Source: Temperatibacter marinus
GTDB taxonomy: Bacteria > Pseudomonadota > Alphaproteobacteria > Sphingomonadales > Kordiimonadaceae
Direction: 5' to 3'
Assembly (NCBI RefSeq): GCF_031598375.1
Contig: NZ_CP123872.1
Coordinates: forward strand, 434,001-498,000
DNA: 64,000 bases
The translations under genes and the position numbers were made by a program. Shown here piece after piece: positions 55,411 to 64,000 of the stretch (its first letter is position 1; each line of letters starts with the position of its first letter). The notes beneath the pieces are model-generated. The model was given only the letters and a program-made list of their open reading frames with translations. It was not told the origin of the DNA and made no database searches.

Positions 55411-58400
55411 TTAGAATGTGATCTGGTCGTTGATGCTCATTGAGATCAAGTCTGATTCATCGATATCGTTCAACAGTACATAGTTACCGTCGCCGAGATC
55501 AATCACAGCATTGTCGTTTCCAGATGTAGCGTCAAGAAGATCAGCAAGGCTGTTAATGCTATCGATTGAAGAGAAGTCTAGGACATCTTCATCAGCATTG
55601 AAGCCTGTAACTTCATCAACACCACTGTCTTCAATGAAGACAAATGTATCAACACCGTGATCACCTTTAGTTCCAAGTGTGTAGGTGTCGTTACCAGCAT
55701 CTGTTGTGAAGGTAGCTGTACCACCACCAGATGTTGTGAACGTATCGGCACCAGCGCCACCAGTTACTGTGTGGTCATCACCACCAGTGATGTTGATTGT
55801 ATCATCATTAGCACCGCCGTCGATGTCAGAAGTACCTGCAGATACATTGAATGTATCATCACCAGCACCACCATCAAGGTCGTCGTTACCGCTAGATGAA
55901 TTGATCTCATCATCACCTTCGCCACCAGAAACAACGTCATTTCCAGCACCACCGTCTAGAGTATCGTCACCGGCATCACCGTCGACAGTATCCATGCCTG
56001 CACCGCCGTCGATGTCATCATTCGCCGCGCCACCAGAAACATCATCGTTTCCTGTACCTGCGTCGATTGAGTCAGCACCTTCGCCGCCCCAGATTTCATC
56101 GATACCAGAACCACCAGTAATAGTGTCAGCACCTGTACCACCAACAATGGTATCATCGCCTGAACCACCATCGATTGTGTCAGCACCTGCACCACCGTCT
56201 AGGTCGTCGTTGCCAGCACCACCAAGGAGGGTGTCAGCGCCTTCGCCACCAGAAAGTGAATCACCACCGTCGTTACCTTCGATGTCGTCGTTACCAGCGC
56301 CGCCACTTACAGTGTCATCACCAGAACCGCCGAGGACTTCGTCGTTACCGTCGCCGCCCATGATATCGTCGTTACCGCCGTTACCTTCGATGTAATCATC
56401 ACATGATCCACCGTCGATTACGTCGCCACCAGCGTTACCGTAAAGCGAGTCAGCACCTTCTAGACCGTTGATAGTATCATTACCATCACCACCGATTACA
56501 GAGTCAGCGCCTGTACCAGCCCAGATCTCATCGTCACCGTCGCCACCATAAACTGTATCTGCACCAGCAGCAGCGTAAACTACATCGTTACCGCCTTGAG
56601 CATATACGAGGTCATCATTGGCACCAGCACCGATTGTATCATCGCCGCCACCAGCATAGACTGTGTCATCACCGTCACCGGCCCATAGTACATCACCAGC
56701 ATCTGTTGCGTTTGAGCGCACTTCAGATAGTTCAACGTCTTGCTCGCCGTTGTTATCATCATCGTTCCAGTAACCACCAACGAGTAGATCGTCACCTTCA
56801 GCGCCAAAGATAAAGTCTTTTTCACCGTCGTTGCCAGCATCTTGGAATTGGTCGCCATTAGCACCAGAAGCAAAGATAGTATCGTTACCATCACCACCAC
56901 CGATAGTGTCTTTACCGTCACCACCGTTGATAAGGTCAGCGTCTTCGTCAACACAGTTATCAGATGAAGCAGCAGCAAAGATCACATCATCGCCGTCACC
57001 GCCATCAACTGTATCAGCACCGTCACCGTGACGGATAGCATCGTTACCTGCACCACCATTAATAACGTCATCACCTTCGTTACCACGAAGAACGTCATTA
57101 CCAGCACCACCTGTCATTGTATCCGCAGCAGCACCACCTGTTAGAGTGTCATCGCCAGCATCACCAACAAGGCTATCTGCGCTATCGCCGCCTTCAAGTG
57201 CACCACCAGTTGAATCTAGAACAACTTGTGTCGTATCAGCGTCGATTAGAACATCAACATTGTGGAAGATTGTCGACTGAGCAGGATCCGCATCGTTATT
57301 AGAGAAACGAATTGAAAGTTCTTCAGTTTGGTCTGAAGACAAGTTCACTGCATCCGCATCTGTGTTGTACCAGATAGAATCAAGTGTACCATCTTTGTCA
57401 TCATCACGAACTGTGAATGTACCATGCTCACCGGCGATTGTATCACCACAAGAAAGACTATCGTATGTTGTACCGTTCACAATGACCTGATCGATGTTAT
57501 AAGAATAACCAAGATCGTCTGCTGTTGCTACATCATTACCGGCCTGACCATCAGTGTTAAAGAACGCAAGTTCTGAACCTGAGTAATCCCAAGCAATGTC
57601 AGCACCATCAGTAGATACATAATTACCTGTAGAATCGTCATAATCGCCATCTGTTTCAGCAACAAAATCCTGATTACCTTCACCGAAGTTGATTGTAACG
57701 TTTGTAAACTCAATGCTATCAACGTTACCAATTGTATCTGTACCTTCAGATGTGGTTAGGTCATAACAGTTAAAGTTACTAGCACCACCATTTGGTGTTA
57801 GATCGGCATTTGAATTGAATACGTCTGCAACTGTAAGCGTATCATCACCAGCGCCACCGTAGATTTCATCATCTCCAGCACCACCCATAAGGTCGTCATT
57901 ACCGTCACCACCGAGAATGGTATCATCACAACCACCACCAGAGATCGTATCGTTATTCCAACCACCGACAAGACTATCTGCACCAGCGCCGCCAGTGATA
58001 GAGTCATCACCGTTACCGCCTGAGATCGTATCATCGCCGCCCATACCTGACAGAACGTCATCATCATTGCCGCCGAAGATGTTATCTGCACATGCACTAC
58101 CAGTAATGGTGTCATTGTCGTCGTTACCATAGGCTGTGTCGCCGTCAGCACCACCAGAGAGAGTGATTGTATCATCACCTGCACCGCCGGCCGCAATGTT
58201 AGAGCCTGTACCAGCACCAGTAGTCAGACTATCGTCGCCTGCGCCACCGATAAGTGTATCGTCGCCGTCGCCGCCCATGATTGTATCATCATCTGTATTA
58301 CCAAGGAGCTGGTCATCGCCGGCACCGCCGTCAATGTAATCAGCACCAGAGCCACCATCTACAGTGTCATTATCTTTACCGCCGCGCACTGTATCAGCAC

Positions 58401-58560
58401 CTGCACCAGCTTCGATATTATCAGTTCCACTACCACCGATTAGGGTATCAGCACCCCCACCGCCAGATAGTACATCATTACCGCCGCTACCGTTTAGGGT
58501 ATCGTCGCCAGAACTACCGAGCAGGGTATCATTGCCACTTGTTCCAAATAAATCAGCCAT
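55411..58560 (-). CDS. RTX calcium-binding repeat protein
   Basis: A 1049-residue acidic protein, dominated by RTX nonapeptides ([16 protein letters not shown]). It begins [18 protein letters not shown] without a signal peptide and ends in a type I-like secretion tail ([20 protein letters not shown]). One copy of the unnamed module lies at 57187-57845. The C-terminal region around [11 protein letters not shown] and [20 protein letters not shown] matches the larger paralog. Glycine codons are mostly GGT/GGC and a perfect AGGAGG (58574-58569) precedes the start, both signs of high expression. Probably a Ca2+-dependent surface or matrix protein; no catalytic domain was seen. Confidence 0.9.
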   Translation of the reverse strand: MADLFGTSGNDTLLGSSGDDTLNGSGGNDVLSGGGGADTLIGGSGTDNIEAGAGADTVRGGKDNDTVDGGSGADYIDGGAGDDQLLGNTDDDTIMGGDGDDTLIGGAGDDSLTTGAGTGSNIAAGGAGDDTITLSGGADGDTAYGNDDNDTITGSACADNIFGGNDDDVLSGMGGDDTISGGNGDDSITGGAGADSLVGGWNNDTISGGGCDDTILGGDGNDDLMGGAGDDEIYGGAGDDTLTVADVFNSNADLTPNGGASNFNCYDLTTSEGTDTIGNVDSIEFTNVTINFGEGNQDFVAETDGDYDDSTGNYVSTDGADIAWDYSGSELAFFNTDGQAGNDVATADDLGYSYNIDQVIVNGTTYDSLSCGDTIAGEHGTFTVRDDDKDGTLDSIWYNTDADAVNLSSDQTEELSIRFSNNDADPAQSTIFHNVDVLIDADTTQVVLDSTGGALEGGDSADSLVGDAGDDTLTGGAAADTMTGGAGNDVLRGNEGDDVINGGAGNDAIRHGDGADTVDGGDGDDVIFAAASSDNCVDEDADLINGGDGKDTIGGGDGNDTIFASGANGDQFQDAGNDGEKDFIFGAEGDDLLVGGYWNDDDNNGEQDVELSEVRSNATDAGDVLWAGDGDDTVYAGGGDDTIGAGANDDLVYAQGGNDVVYAAAGADTVYGGDGDDEIWAGTGADSVIGGDGNDTINGLEGADSLYGNAGGDVIDGGSCDDYIEGNGGNDDIMGGDGNDEVLGGSGDDTVSGGAGNDDIEGNDGGDSLSGGEGADTLLGGAGNDDLDGGAGADTIDGGSGDDTIVGGTGADTITGGSGIDEIWGGEGADSIDAGTGNDDVSGGAANDDIDGGAGMDTVDGDAGDDTLDGGAGNDVVSGGEGDDEINSSSGNDDLDGGAGDDTFNVSAGTSDIDGGANDDTINITGGDDHTVTGGAGADTFTTSGGGTATFTTDAGNDTYTLGTKGDHGVDTFVFIEDSGVDEVTGFNADEDVLDFSSIDSINSLADLLDATSGNDNAVIDLGDGNYVLLNDIDESDLISMSINDQITF
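57187..57845 (-). other. RTX-protein module, copy in the smaller RTX protein
   Basis: [58 protein letters not shown] and [15 protein letters not shown] match the modules of the larger protein. The Cys after Asn is kept although the preceding GD is replaced. Confidence 0.75.
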
Positions 58561-59074
58561 CTATTTTTCCTCCTAAGAAAGCTATCTTAAATTTTTCTTG
58601 GGTGGAGTTAGATTGAGACACATGTCCAAACCAACAAACCCAACAGGTAGAAATTCAATAAATAAAGTTCATAAAAAAGCCGCAAGAATACGACGGAAAC
58701 CATCATATTCTATATAATACTATATTCAAGCGTATTTTCTCACTTTCAAATTTTTACCTCTACCTATTTGCTGAGGCACCCTGCAAACCAGGATTTATCA
58801 GCTAGTTTCATTGGCCTCAATCGACCACCTATAAACCGCAAACCTCTCGATTCATGACTTATTAGGTACACATGAGCCGATTTTGAAAAAAAAATCAACC
58901 ACTTTCTTTTAAAAAACATCATCTTTTTTTTAAAAAAATTAATTTGAGATAGCAATGTATTAAATTTGCCACATTGCACTGCATTATGAATGTAATTTGT
59001 TGGTAATATTGTAATTTTTCTTAAAATCTTAAATTAATATTTCAATATGTCAGAAAAATTGAATCATTATAGAC
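58561..59074. other. 514-base AT-rich intergenic region
   Basis: Upstream region of the smaller RTX gene and 3' flank of the 991-residue glycosyltransferase gene. TTACCT and TACCTAT lie at 58754-58759 and 58761-58767 and resemble the repeats before the other RTX gene. Poly-A and poly-T runs occur at 58880-58940. No clear terminator hairpin and no convincing gene; a 71-codon minus-strand frame at 58764-58979 looks like chance. Confidence 0.55.
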
Positions 59075-62050
59075 TTAGCTGGATATGCTTTTTGCTAAGC
59101 CTATTTTCAAGATGGCATCGACCACTGATTCATTCAGCCTTAACTGCTCATCAATAGCATCTTGACCAATGTTAAATCTATCTGCGATTGCATAACTATA
59201 CTCATTTCTGTCGTTTAAGAGAAGTTCTTTTGATTTTGTCTCATCAAAGATCTGGTATCCAAAATGATTAATCAGCAAATTTGCCTCTTCCAGCATACGC
59301 TCATACTGCTGTTCTGGGGTATAGTCATGACTATGATAAACACAGGCTTTATCAACATAAACCTTTTCATAGCCAGCAGTGATACAATCCATTGCCCATG
59401 CCTGATCTTCACCGTAAGAGATTTCTCTGAAAGGTATTGTCTCCCACATTTGTCGCCTGAGACAACTATTGTTATTGCTGAGAAAATGCAGGAATAACAA
59501 CCACCTCTGATCTTTTGCATGCCAAAGCTTCTCTACGGTCTTGGCGGAAAGATTAACGGGCAAATGCGCATAGAGGTCAAAATTCTTCTTAATTTCTACC
59601 TGAGTGAAAGGGTTACAGGCCTCATAAGCGATATGCCGACCAAAAGCACCGGCCGCATTTGGGTATCGCTCTAAGCCGGACACAAGGTTAAAAAGCCAGT
59701 CATCCGTGGCAGGCATGGCGTCTTGGGTTATATAGGCGATAAACTCCCCAGTCGTATGGGATGCTCCAAAATTACGCGTACCCCCATGATTAAAGTCTTC
59801 GTTGGGGATTTGCACGAGTTTGATACTAGGATAGGCCGAAATGATCTCTAGAGTTTCATCAGTGGAGCCACTATCAACAATACAAATTTCAAAATCCCAC
59901 GGGGCCACCTGCCCCACAACTTTGGCCAACACTTCATTAAACAAAGGCCCAGCATTATATGTTGGGATGACCACAGAGGCTTTTATGAAAGATTTCTTAT
60001 CTTGTGTACGAAGATGAAAACCATTCTCTTCTTGCAAAGCTCTATAGAAACTCTTCTCAATCCTCTCAGCGGCGCCTGTCCAGGAAAATGCAGAAACCCA
60101 TTCAAGTGCTTTTTCTGACTGTCGCATCGCTCGGGGACGGTCCTGCAGCAAACTTTCTAAATTTGTCGCAATGGATGCAGGAGACGCCTCTGTCAAAGTA
60201 ATACAGTCTTCAGGGAAAATTGCTTCCGTACTTTCGCCGCGTAATTCAACAAGCGGCAGCCCACAGGCCATCATTTCTTGAGGAATTAGAGAATAATTTG
60301 TACTTGAAAAAACGAGCCCAATATCACCAGCTCTAAATAAAGTCGCCATTTCATGTGGGGTCACAACACCGTGGACTGTTGCCCTGAATGGGAACTCTAT
60401 GGCCATGTGCGGATCACCGAATAAATCAACCTCAAACTCAACACCACGCTCAGAGAGCTTCTTGAGACCAAGAAGCAATAATTCTACAGCTCTGCGTTCA
60501 GTTGTCATTCTGGCATAAGCAATGATGCGTGGGACAGGGTTGGGTCTTTCCTTCTTCACAGAGGGATAAAAAGTCTCAAGATCAGCAGCGAGATTGAAAT
60601 AGGTTGCCTCACGACCATGGTCTTTCATCTTGGTCGCAAGCCAGGGGCTGGCGCACAAACAGTGAAAATCCTTTTTATAGGTTTCTTCCGCAATACGATA
60701 ATGAGATCCCATTGGAAAGAACAGAGGCTCATAATCTTGAACAAGATAAAAACGCTTCTTGAAATTCTGCGCGGATAGGACCGGCCACACAGACCAGCAG
60801 TCCGTGGCTACAATGATATCACCGGAAGCAGTCTCAATTCCCTCATCAATAAAATGAAGAGAACCAGAAAAATGCTGAAATTCTCTAACGAGTGTTTGAT
60901 ACGCCTGCTCTGAGTCCTTATGGAAGGACCGAGATGTAATCCAAAGGGATAACCGATGTCCCAGGCGTTCAAGAAAATGAACCATGCGGAACAAAGTCAT
61001 GTGACCACCACTGCCCTTTTTAAAATCAGGTAAGACAAAATGGATCGAAAGGGTTTCAGTGTAGCTCATGTCTGAAGGCTTGAGAGGCACTTGCTTGTCT
61101 TCATAGTCCGCATAAAGCTGCATCGCAGGGCCAAAGTCCATAGGGTGCAAGACCCTGCCCCCCTTCTCTGTCTCGGCTGTCTCCTTCAAGGGGGGCAGAA
61201 GAGCAGACTCGTCAAAATACACGTCCGGAATATACTTAGCCTCTTCAACGGTGAAAACAGGCCTTCTCTCCTGCATCCCGTGTAAAAGATAATGAGAGAG
61301 CACTGTCTTGTCGTAGATTGTTAAGTCTTGATTTTGCCTACGGTAAAGATCCACAGAAAAGTGCAGGCTTGGGTTAAAGGCCGAAGCTTCACCGTGCGCG
61401 ATATAATGCAGCAAAGGATGCGCCCCTTTGACATAGGAACTATAGTGCTCGAGATAATAGGCAGTATCGAACAATGCATTGGGATTATACGCTTGGTCGC
61501 GATGAGAGCAAACATAATGCTCTACGGCACACAGAGAGTCGTCCACATTATAAGATGCGCGATAATAAGCTTCGTCGAATAGACCCGACTGAGCAATGAT
61601 GTGCATATGGTGCCAAATTTGAGCTGCGTTTAAAGTTTCAGATGTCAGAGTGATTGCACTCGGCACACCACAATAATTAAGTGCCCGTCCCTTCGTCATA
61701 AAGTGCAGAAAAGCTGACAATCCACTGGTTTGTGCTTCAGGGTAGACTTGTAGATACTTGCGAGATGAAAAACCTGAACTGGTATCTACCTGATTGCCAG
61801 AGTTCTTTAAAACCCATGTGAGCACTTCTGGGCTGCTCATCTCAGATGTGAGGACTCCATTCTGATTTTTAATATAAGTAGAAGAAAAAATTGCGCATGG
61901 CTCACCCTTTCCTTCCAAATAAAGGTCAAGAAGTTCATCAGATGAATATTCCTCTCTAGAGTAGCCATATTTCTTTGAATACCATAGGGGGTCAAAGATC
62001 GGAAAGGCCTCTAATAATGTTCGGAGTTCATCATGCATTCCATCATCCAA
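59075..62050 (-). CDS. Double-domain glycosyltransferase (WsaF-like GT plus GT2 rhamnosyltransferase-like)
   Basis: A 991-residue protein in three parts. Residues 1 to about 300 hold repeats of the type FDxxYYxxxY...PLLHYIxxG (FDTAYYLEHY, PLLHYIAHGE, FSVDLYRRQN) found beside many glycan enzymes. About 345-690 is a GT-B glycosyltransferase resembling WsaF (HFVLPDFKKGSGGHMTLFR, YARMTTERRAVELLLLGL, FSSTNYSLIPQEMMACGLP). About 705-960 is a GT2 enzyme with VVIPTYNAGPLFNEVL, VDSGSTDETLEI and NHGGTRNFGA, the last typical of rhamnosyltransferases. It probably adds two consecutive sugars to the polysaccharide in the cytoplasm, and rmlBD in the window fits rhamnose as donor. It is last in the leftward operon, 9 bp after the sulfotransferase. 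Confidence 0.85.
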   Translation of the reverse strand: MDDGMHDELRTLLEAFPIFDPLWYSKKYGYSREEYSSDELLDLYLEGKGEPCAIFSSTYIKNQNGVLTSEMSSPEVLTWVLKNSGNQVDTSSGFSSRKYLQVYPEAQTSGLSAFLHFMTKGRALNYCGVPSAITLTSETLNAAQIWHHMHIIAQSGLFDEAYYRASYNVDDSLCAVEHYVCSHRDQAYNPNALFDTAYYLEHYSSYVKGAHPLLHYIAHGEASAFNPSLHFSVDLYRRQNQDLTIYDKTVLSHYLLHGMQERRPVFTVEEAKYIPDVYFDESALLPPLKETAETEKGGRVLHPMDFGPAMQLYADYEDKQVPLKPSDMSYTETLSIHFVLPDFKKGSGGHMTLFRMVHFLERLGHRLSLWITSRSFHKDSEQAYQTLVREFQHFSGSLHFIDEGIETASGDIIVATDCWSVWPVLSAQNFKKRFYLVQDYEPLFFPMGSHYRIAEETYKKDFHCLCASPWLATKMKDHGREATYFNLAADLETFYPSVKKERPNPVPRIIAYARMTTERRAVELLLLGLKKLSERGVEFEVDLFGDPHMAIEFPFRATVHGVVTPHEMATLFRAGDIGLVFSSTNYSLIPQEMMACGLPLVELRGESTEAIFPEDCITLTEASPASIATNLESLLQDRPRAMRQSEKALEWVSAFSWTGAAERIEKSFYRALQEENGFHLRTQDKKSFIKASVVIPTYNAGPLFNEVLAKVVGQVAPWDFEICIVDSGSTDETLEIISAYPSIKLVQIPNEDFNHGGTRNFGASHTTGEFIAYITQDAMPATDDWLFNLVSGLERYPNAAGAFGRHIAYEACNPFTQVEIKKNFDLYAHLPVNLSAKTVEKLWHAKDQRWLLFLHFLSNNNSCLRRQMWETIPFREISYGEDQAWAMDCITAGYEKVYVDKACVYHSHDYTPEQQYERMLEEANLLINHFGYQIFDETKSKELLLNDRNEYSYAIADRFNIGQDAIDEQLRLNESVVDAILKIGLAKSISS

Positions 62051-62059
62051 AGTGATTGA

Positions 62060-62830
62060 TTATTTTACAAAGTCTATTGCCTTATAAAGCTGGTTATCTA
62101 GATCTATAAAGGCGGCAATTTTATCTTTTGTCGCCTCTGAAGGATTTAACTCGCAAAGCATTTCATACCGTGTTTGTTTTCGTTGATCAGGATTGACATT
62201 AATTTTTCTGCTGGCAAATGGAAGAGTTGTCCCTACCTTCTCAGCAAACCGCTCTTCGAAAACATCAAGATGATCAATATCGCCGATAAGGTCGATATAG
62301 CGTGCGTTATCGACGGCCCGCTTCAAGAGGGTTTGGTTATAATCAACCTGATCTTTAAGAAGACGCTTCATCTCAGGTCTACTATCATAGCGTCGGCCAG
62401 CAAAGAAATAGGTATAGAAATTATCATAATGATTATCGATAAATCCCCTTTCGGGAAGGTCTGCTTTACAGAAATACTCATCAACCGATAAATTCTTCGC
62501 TAAATAAAGGCCTCTATGATCAGGACGATTTAGAACATCATCAGGCAACCCTTCAGCTTTCCTTTTTAAATACAAGTAAAAAGAAGAAAGTCGTTCGAGT
62601 GGATCTCTGAGAATTGTAAATATAACCTTAGGATCGCGGACAAAATCCAATTTTTCCCAGTCCAGGTGCCCAGAGTAGACTTTATAATTTTGTAGATCAG
62701 CGAAATTATAATTATCAAATTGCGCGTTCACACGAACCGGACATACATTCTCTCTTCCATACTGATTTATAAGGACTGAATGAATGGACTGACCCGCTGT
62801 TTTTGGGATATGCAGAAAAACTATATTCAT
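62060..62830 (-). CDS. Sulfotransferase family 2-like protein
   Basis: A 256-residue protein starting NIVFLHIPKTAGQSIHSVL, the 5'-phosphosulfate loop of the Sulfotransfer_2 group (relatives of heparan sulfate 2-O-sulfotransferases). FTILRDPLERLSSFYLYLK gives the Arg and Ser of the 3'-phosphate site. It would sulfate a glycan hydroxyl using PAPS. The ATG overlaps the acetyltransferase stop (TGATG), so translation is coupled. It lies within a glycosyltransferase operon, which strengthens the case that the polymer itself is the acceptor. Confidence 0.85.
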   Translation of the reverse strand: MNIVFLHIPKTAGQSIHSVLINQYGRENVCPVRVNAQFDNYNFADLQNYKVYSGHLDWEKLDFVRDPKVIFTILRDPLERLSSFYLYLKRKAEGLPDDVLNRPDHRGLYLAKNLSVDEYFCKADLPERGFIDNHYDNFYTYFFAGRRYDSRPEMKRLLKDQVDYNQTLLKRAVDNARYIDLIGDIDHLDVFEERFAEKVGTTLPFASRKINVNPDQRKQTRYEMLCELNPSEATKDKIAAFIDLDNQLYKAIDFVK

Positions 62831-63573
62831 CAGTCAGCAATCTCTTTTAATTTAACCACATCGGCCTCAAAAGGTTCAAGGTGTGGAATTTCCTTATCCA
62901 AATGATCAATGGCAGCATCAATATCATGGAACGGAATTCGCCCCATTTGCCAAGGGGCAAAGCGCCACCACTGCAACTCTTGTAATTTCTCAATCTGATC
63001 TTCAGAAAAACGGTATTTCTTAATGCGAGCAGGATTGCCTGCAACGACTGCATAGGGCGGCACATCTTTTGATACCACAGACCCTGCTGCAACAATAGCC
63101 CCGTCTCCAATAGTGACGCCAGCTCGAACCATAGCGCCATGTCCAATCCAGACATCATTTCCAATATGAGTGATTTGCAGCTTTGTAGACGGCACCTTTC
63201 CTACTAGATGTGATTTATACATCTGGTAATTTTCAGCATGGTTAAAGTCATCACCCAAGTTAAATAGCTTATCATTTAGATACTGAATTGGACTTGTACT
63301 TAACCACGTCGTTGGGTGGTCTTGGCGACCGATCTGCACCTGTTCTCCGATGGAACAATATCGCCCCATCTTCAGTCCACACGCATATCCAGAAACAGCA
63401 TAAGAAAAAGCACCCGCATGATAGAGTTGTTCCACTCTGAGCCATTTAAGACTCCCTGGGGCTTCAATTTCTGTATTCTCGGGTAAATGAACGCTCCCTG
63501 CGCCAAACAGAGTTTCAACGCCCTTAGCATGCATTGTTTTCTTGAGTTTCTCAGTCAGTAATATGTTTCGCAT
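62830..63573 (-). CDS. Hexapeptide-repeat acetyltransferase (CatB/Vat type)
   Basis: A 247-residue left-handed beta-helix acyltransferase. [59 protein letters not shown] and [11 protein letters not shown] are typical of the xenobiotic/CatB-like acetyltransferases, with His in GRQDHPT as the likely base. In a polysaccharide operon it probably O-acetylates a sugar with acetyl-CoA. It starts 3 bp after the glycosyltransferase at the window edge and overlaps the sulfotransferase start by one base. Confidence 0.9.
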   Translation of the reverse strand: MRNILLTEKLKKTMHAKGVETLFGAGSVHLPENTEIEAPGSLKWLRVEQLYHAGAFSYAVSGYACGLKMGRYCSIGEQVQIGRQDHPTTWLSTSPIQYLNDKLFNLGDDFNHAENYQMYKSHLVGKVPSTKLQITHIGNDVWIGHGAMVRAGVTIGDGAIVAAGSVVSKDVPPYAVVAGNPARIKKYRFSEDQIEKLQELQWWRFAPWQMGRIPFHDIDAAIDHLDKEIPHLEPFEADVVKLKEIAD

Positions 63574-63576
63574 TTT

Positions 63577-64000
63577 CTATGATCTTTCAATTCCATAATA
63601 ATCATGCATCAAGTCATGGCTACTTTGGTTCGCCAGATCTCTCAGCAATGCTCGATGCTCCAACATAGATAAGCGAGCAGTTTCAGAGGCCATTAGGAAA
63701 TTAACAACTTTCTCTGGGCTATGCATCCATTCAACAGGAAGAACATGGCCAAAGTTAGCTTTCCTAACTCTCTCTGCAGGTGCTCCAATATCGAAAACGA
63801 TGGGCGGGATGTTCATCTTAAAAGCGATGCTAAGTGTGTAGTTATAAGTTTCAGGCCAAATTGAAGGAAAGAATATATAATCTGGATTATATCTTCGCAA
63901 ATGCTCGACACATTCTTCTTCAGACTTATATTCCCCCGTCTCCACAAAATTATTGGCTGAAATCTTAGTCCCGCCAATGTAACCGATCAGTTGGAAATTA
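63577..64000 (-). CDS. Glycosyltransferase C-terminal part, 5' end outside window
   Basis: The frame is open from the right edge (the last base in the window is the third base of a codon) to a stop at 63577, giving 140 residues. FQLIGYIGGTKISANNF continues into YIFFPSIWPETYNYTLSIA and IVFDIGAPAERVRKANFG, a pattern of GT4-type C-lobes where the ExxxYTL segment binds the nucleotide sugar. The GTG at 63945 is internal and is not the start. It is the first visible gene of the leftward operon GT-acetyltransferase-sulfotransferase-GT. Confidence 0.82.
   Translation of the reverse strand, partial: NFQLIGYIGGTKISANNFVETGEYKSEEECVEHLRRYNPDYIFFPSIWPETYNYTLSIAFKMNIPPIVFDIGAPAERVRKANFGHVLPVEWMHSPEKVVNFLMASETARLSMLEHRALLRDLANQSSHDLMHDYYGIERS

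Noticed and set aside
49181-58560. CRISPR-like regularly spaced short repeats
   Set aside because: The repeats are 27-base RTX codon units in frame with no unique spacers, and lie inside two long coding genes.
58764-58979. 71-codon minus-strand frame in the AT-rich gap
   Set aside because: Lys/Phe-rich product of poly-A/T tracts with no ribosome site or family motif.
1-64000. IS elements, prophage, integrase, tRNA or rRNA genes
   Set aside because: I looked through the intergenic regions and found no transposase-like protein, terminal inverted repeats or cloverleaf sequence.

Overview
The window looks like chromosomal DNA of a marine alphaproteobacterium of moderate GC. This rests on the gene families (PAS_5 proteins, a TonB receptor with a strong EEIVVTAQKR box, a complete Entner-Doudoroff operon) and on a candidate sRNA carrying the alphaproteobacterial alpha-r8/MmgR ten-base motif. 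I cannot name the genus. No tRNA, rRNA, IS element, prophage or CRISPR array was seen.

Layout. (1) 1-16598: an SDR fragment, an exported MTA/SAH-deaminase-like amidohydrolase, a phytanoyl-CoA dioxygenase-like protein, glmU-glmS, a TonB receptor, an NCS2-like permease, an Aer-type PAS protein coupled to a soluble chemoreceptor, purine nucleoside phosphorylase plus a phosphoribosyltransferase, then deoB with two PAS_5 proteins. Much of this fits nucleoside and purine scavenging. (2) 16630-20677: a PAS-EAL c-di-GMP phosphodiesterase, a 2,4-dienoyl-CoA-reductase-like SDR behind a MerR/LiuR-like inverted repeat, and a succinate-semialdehyde dehydrogenase. (3) 20832-27674: zwf-pgl-edd-eda-pgi-galU, with a perfect LacI-type palindrome over the -35 box. 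(4) 27757-49121: cysD-cysNC (PAPS synthesis), glmM, three sulfotransferase-like genes, a leftward kpsM-kpsT-kpsE-kpsD-like ABC polysaccharide exporter, an N-formylglutamate amidohydrolase, the sRNA, rmlB-rmlD, a glycosyltransferase, manC-galE-manB and a pyruvyl transferase. (5) 49181-58560: two leftward RTX calcium-binding giants (1894 and 1049 aa) sharing an unnamed module of about 215 residues. The larger holds a nearly perfect 957-bp tandem duplication. (6) 59075-64000: a leftward operon of glycosyltransferase, acetyltransferase, sulfotransferase and a 991-residue double glycosyltransferase.

Taken together, regions 3-6 read as one supply line for a sulfated, pyruvylated, probably rhamnose- and mannose-containing surface polysaccharide. 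Central metabolism gives G6P, UDP-Glc, UDP-GlcNAc, GDP-Man and dTDP-sugars. CysDNC gives PAPS, four sulfotransferases would use it, and the Kps-like exporter would move the chain out. The RTX proteins are probably secreted partners such as adhesins or matrix proteins. Missing from the window: rmlA, rmlC, an obvious initiating transferase, kpsC/kpsS, and a type I secretion system for the RTX proteins.
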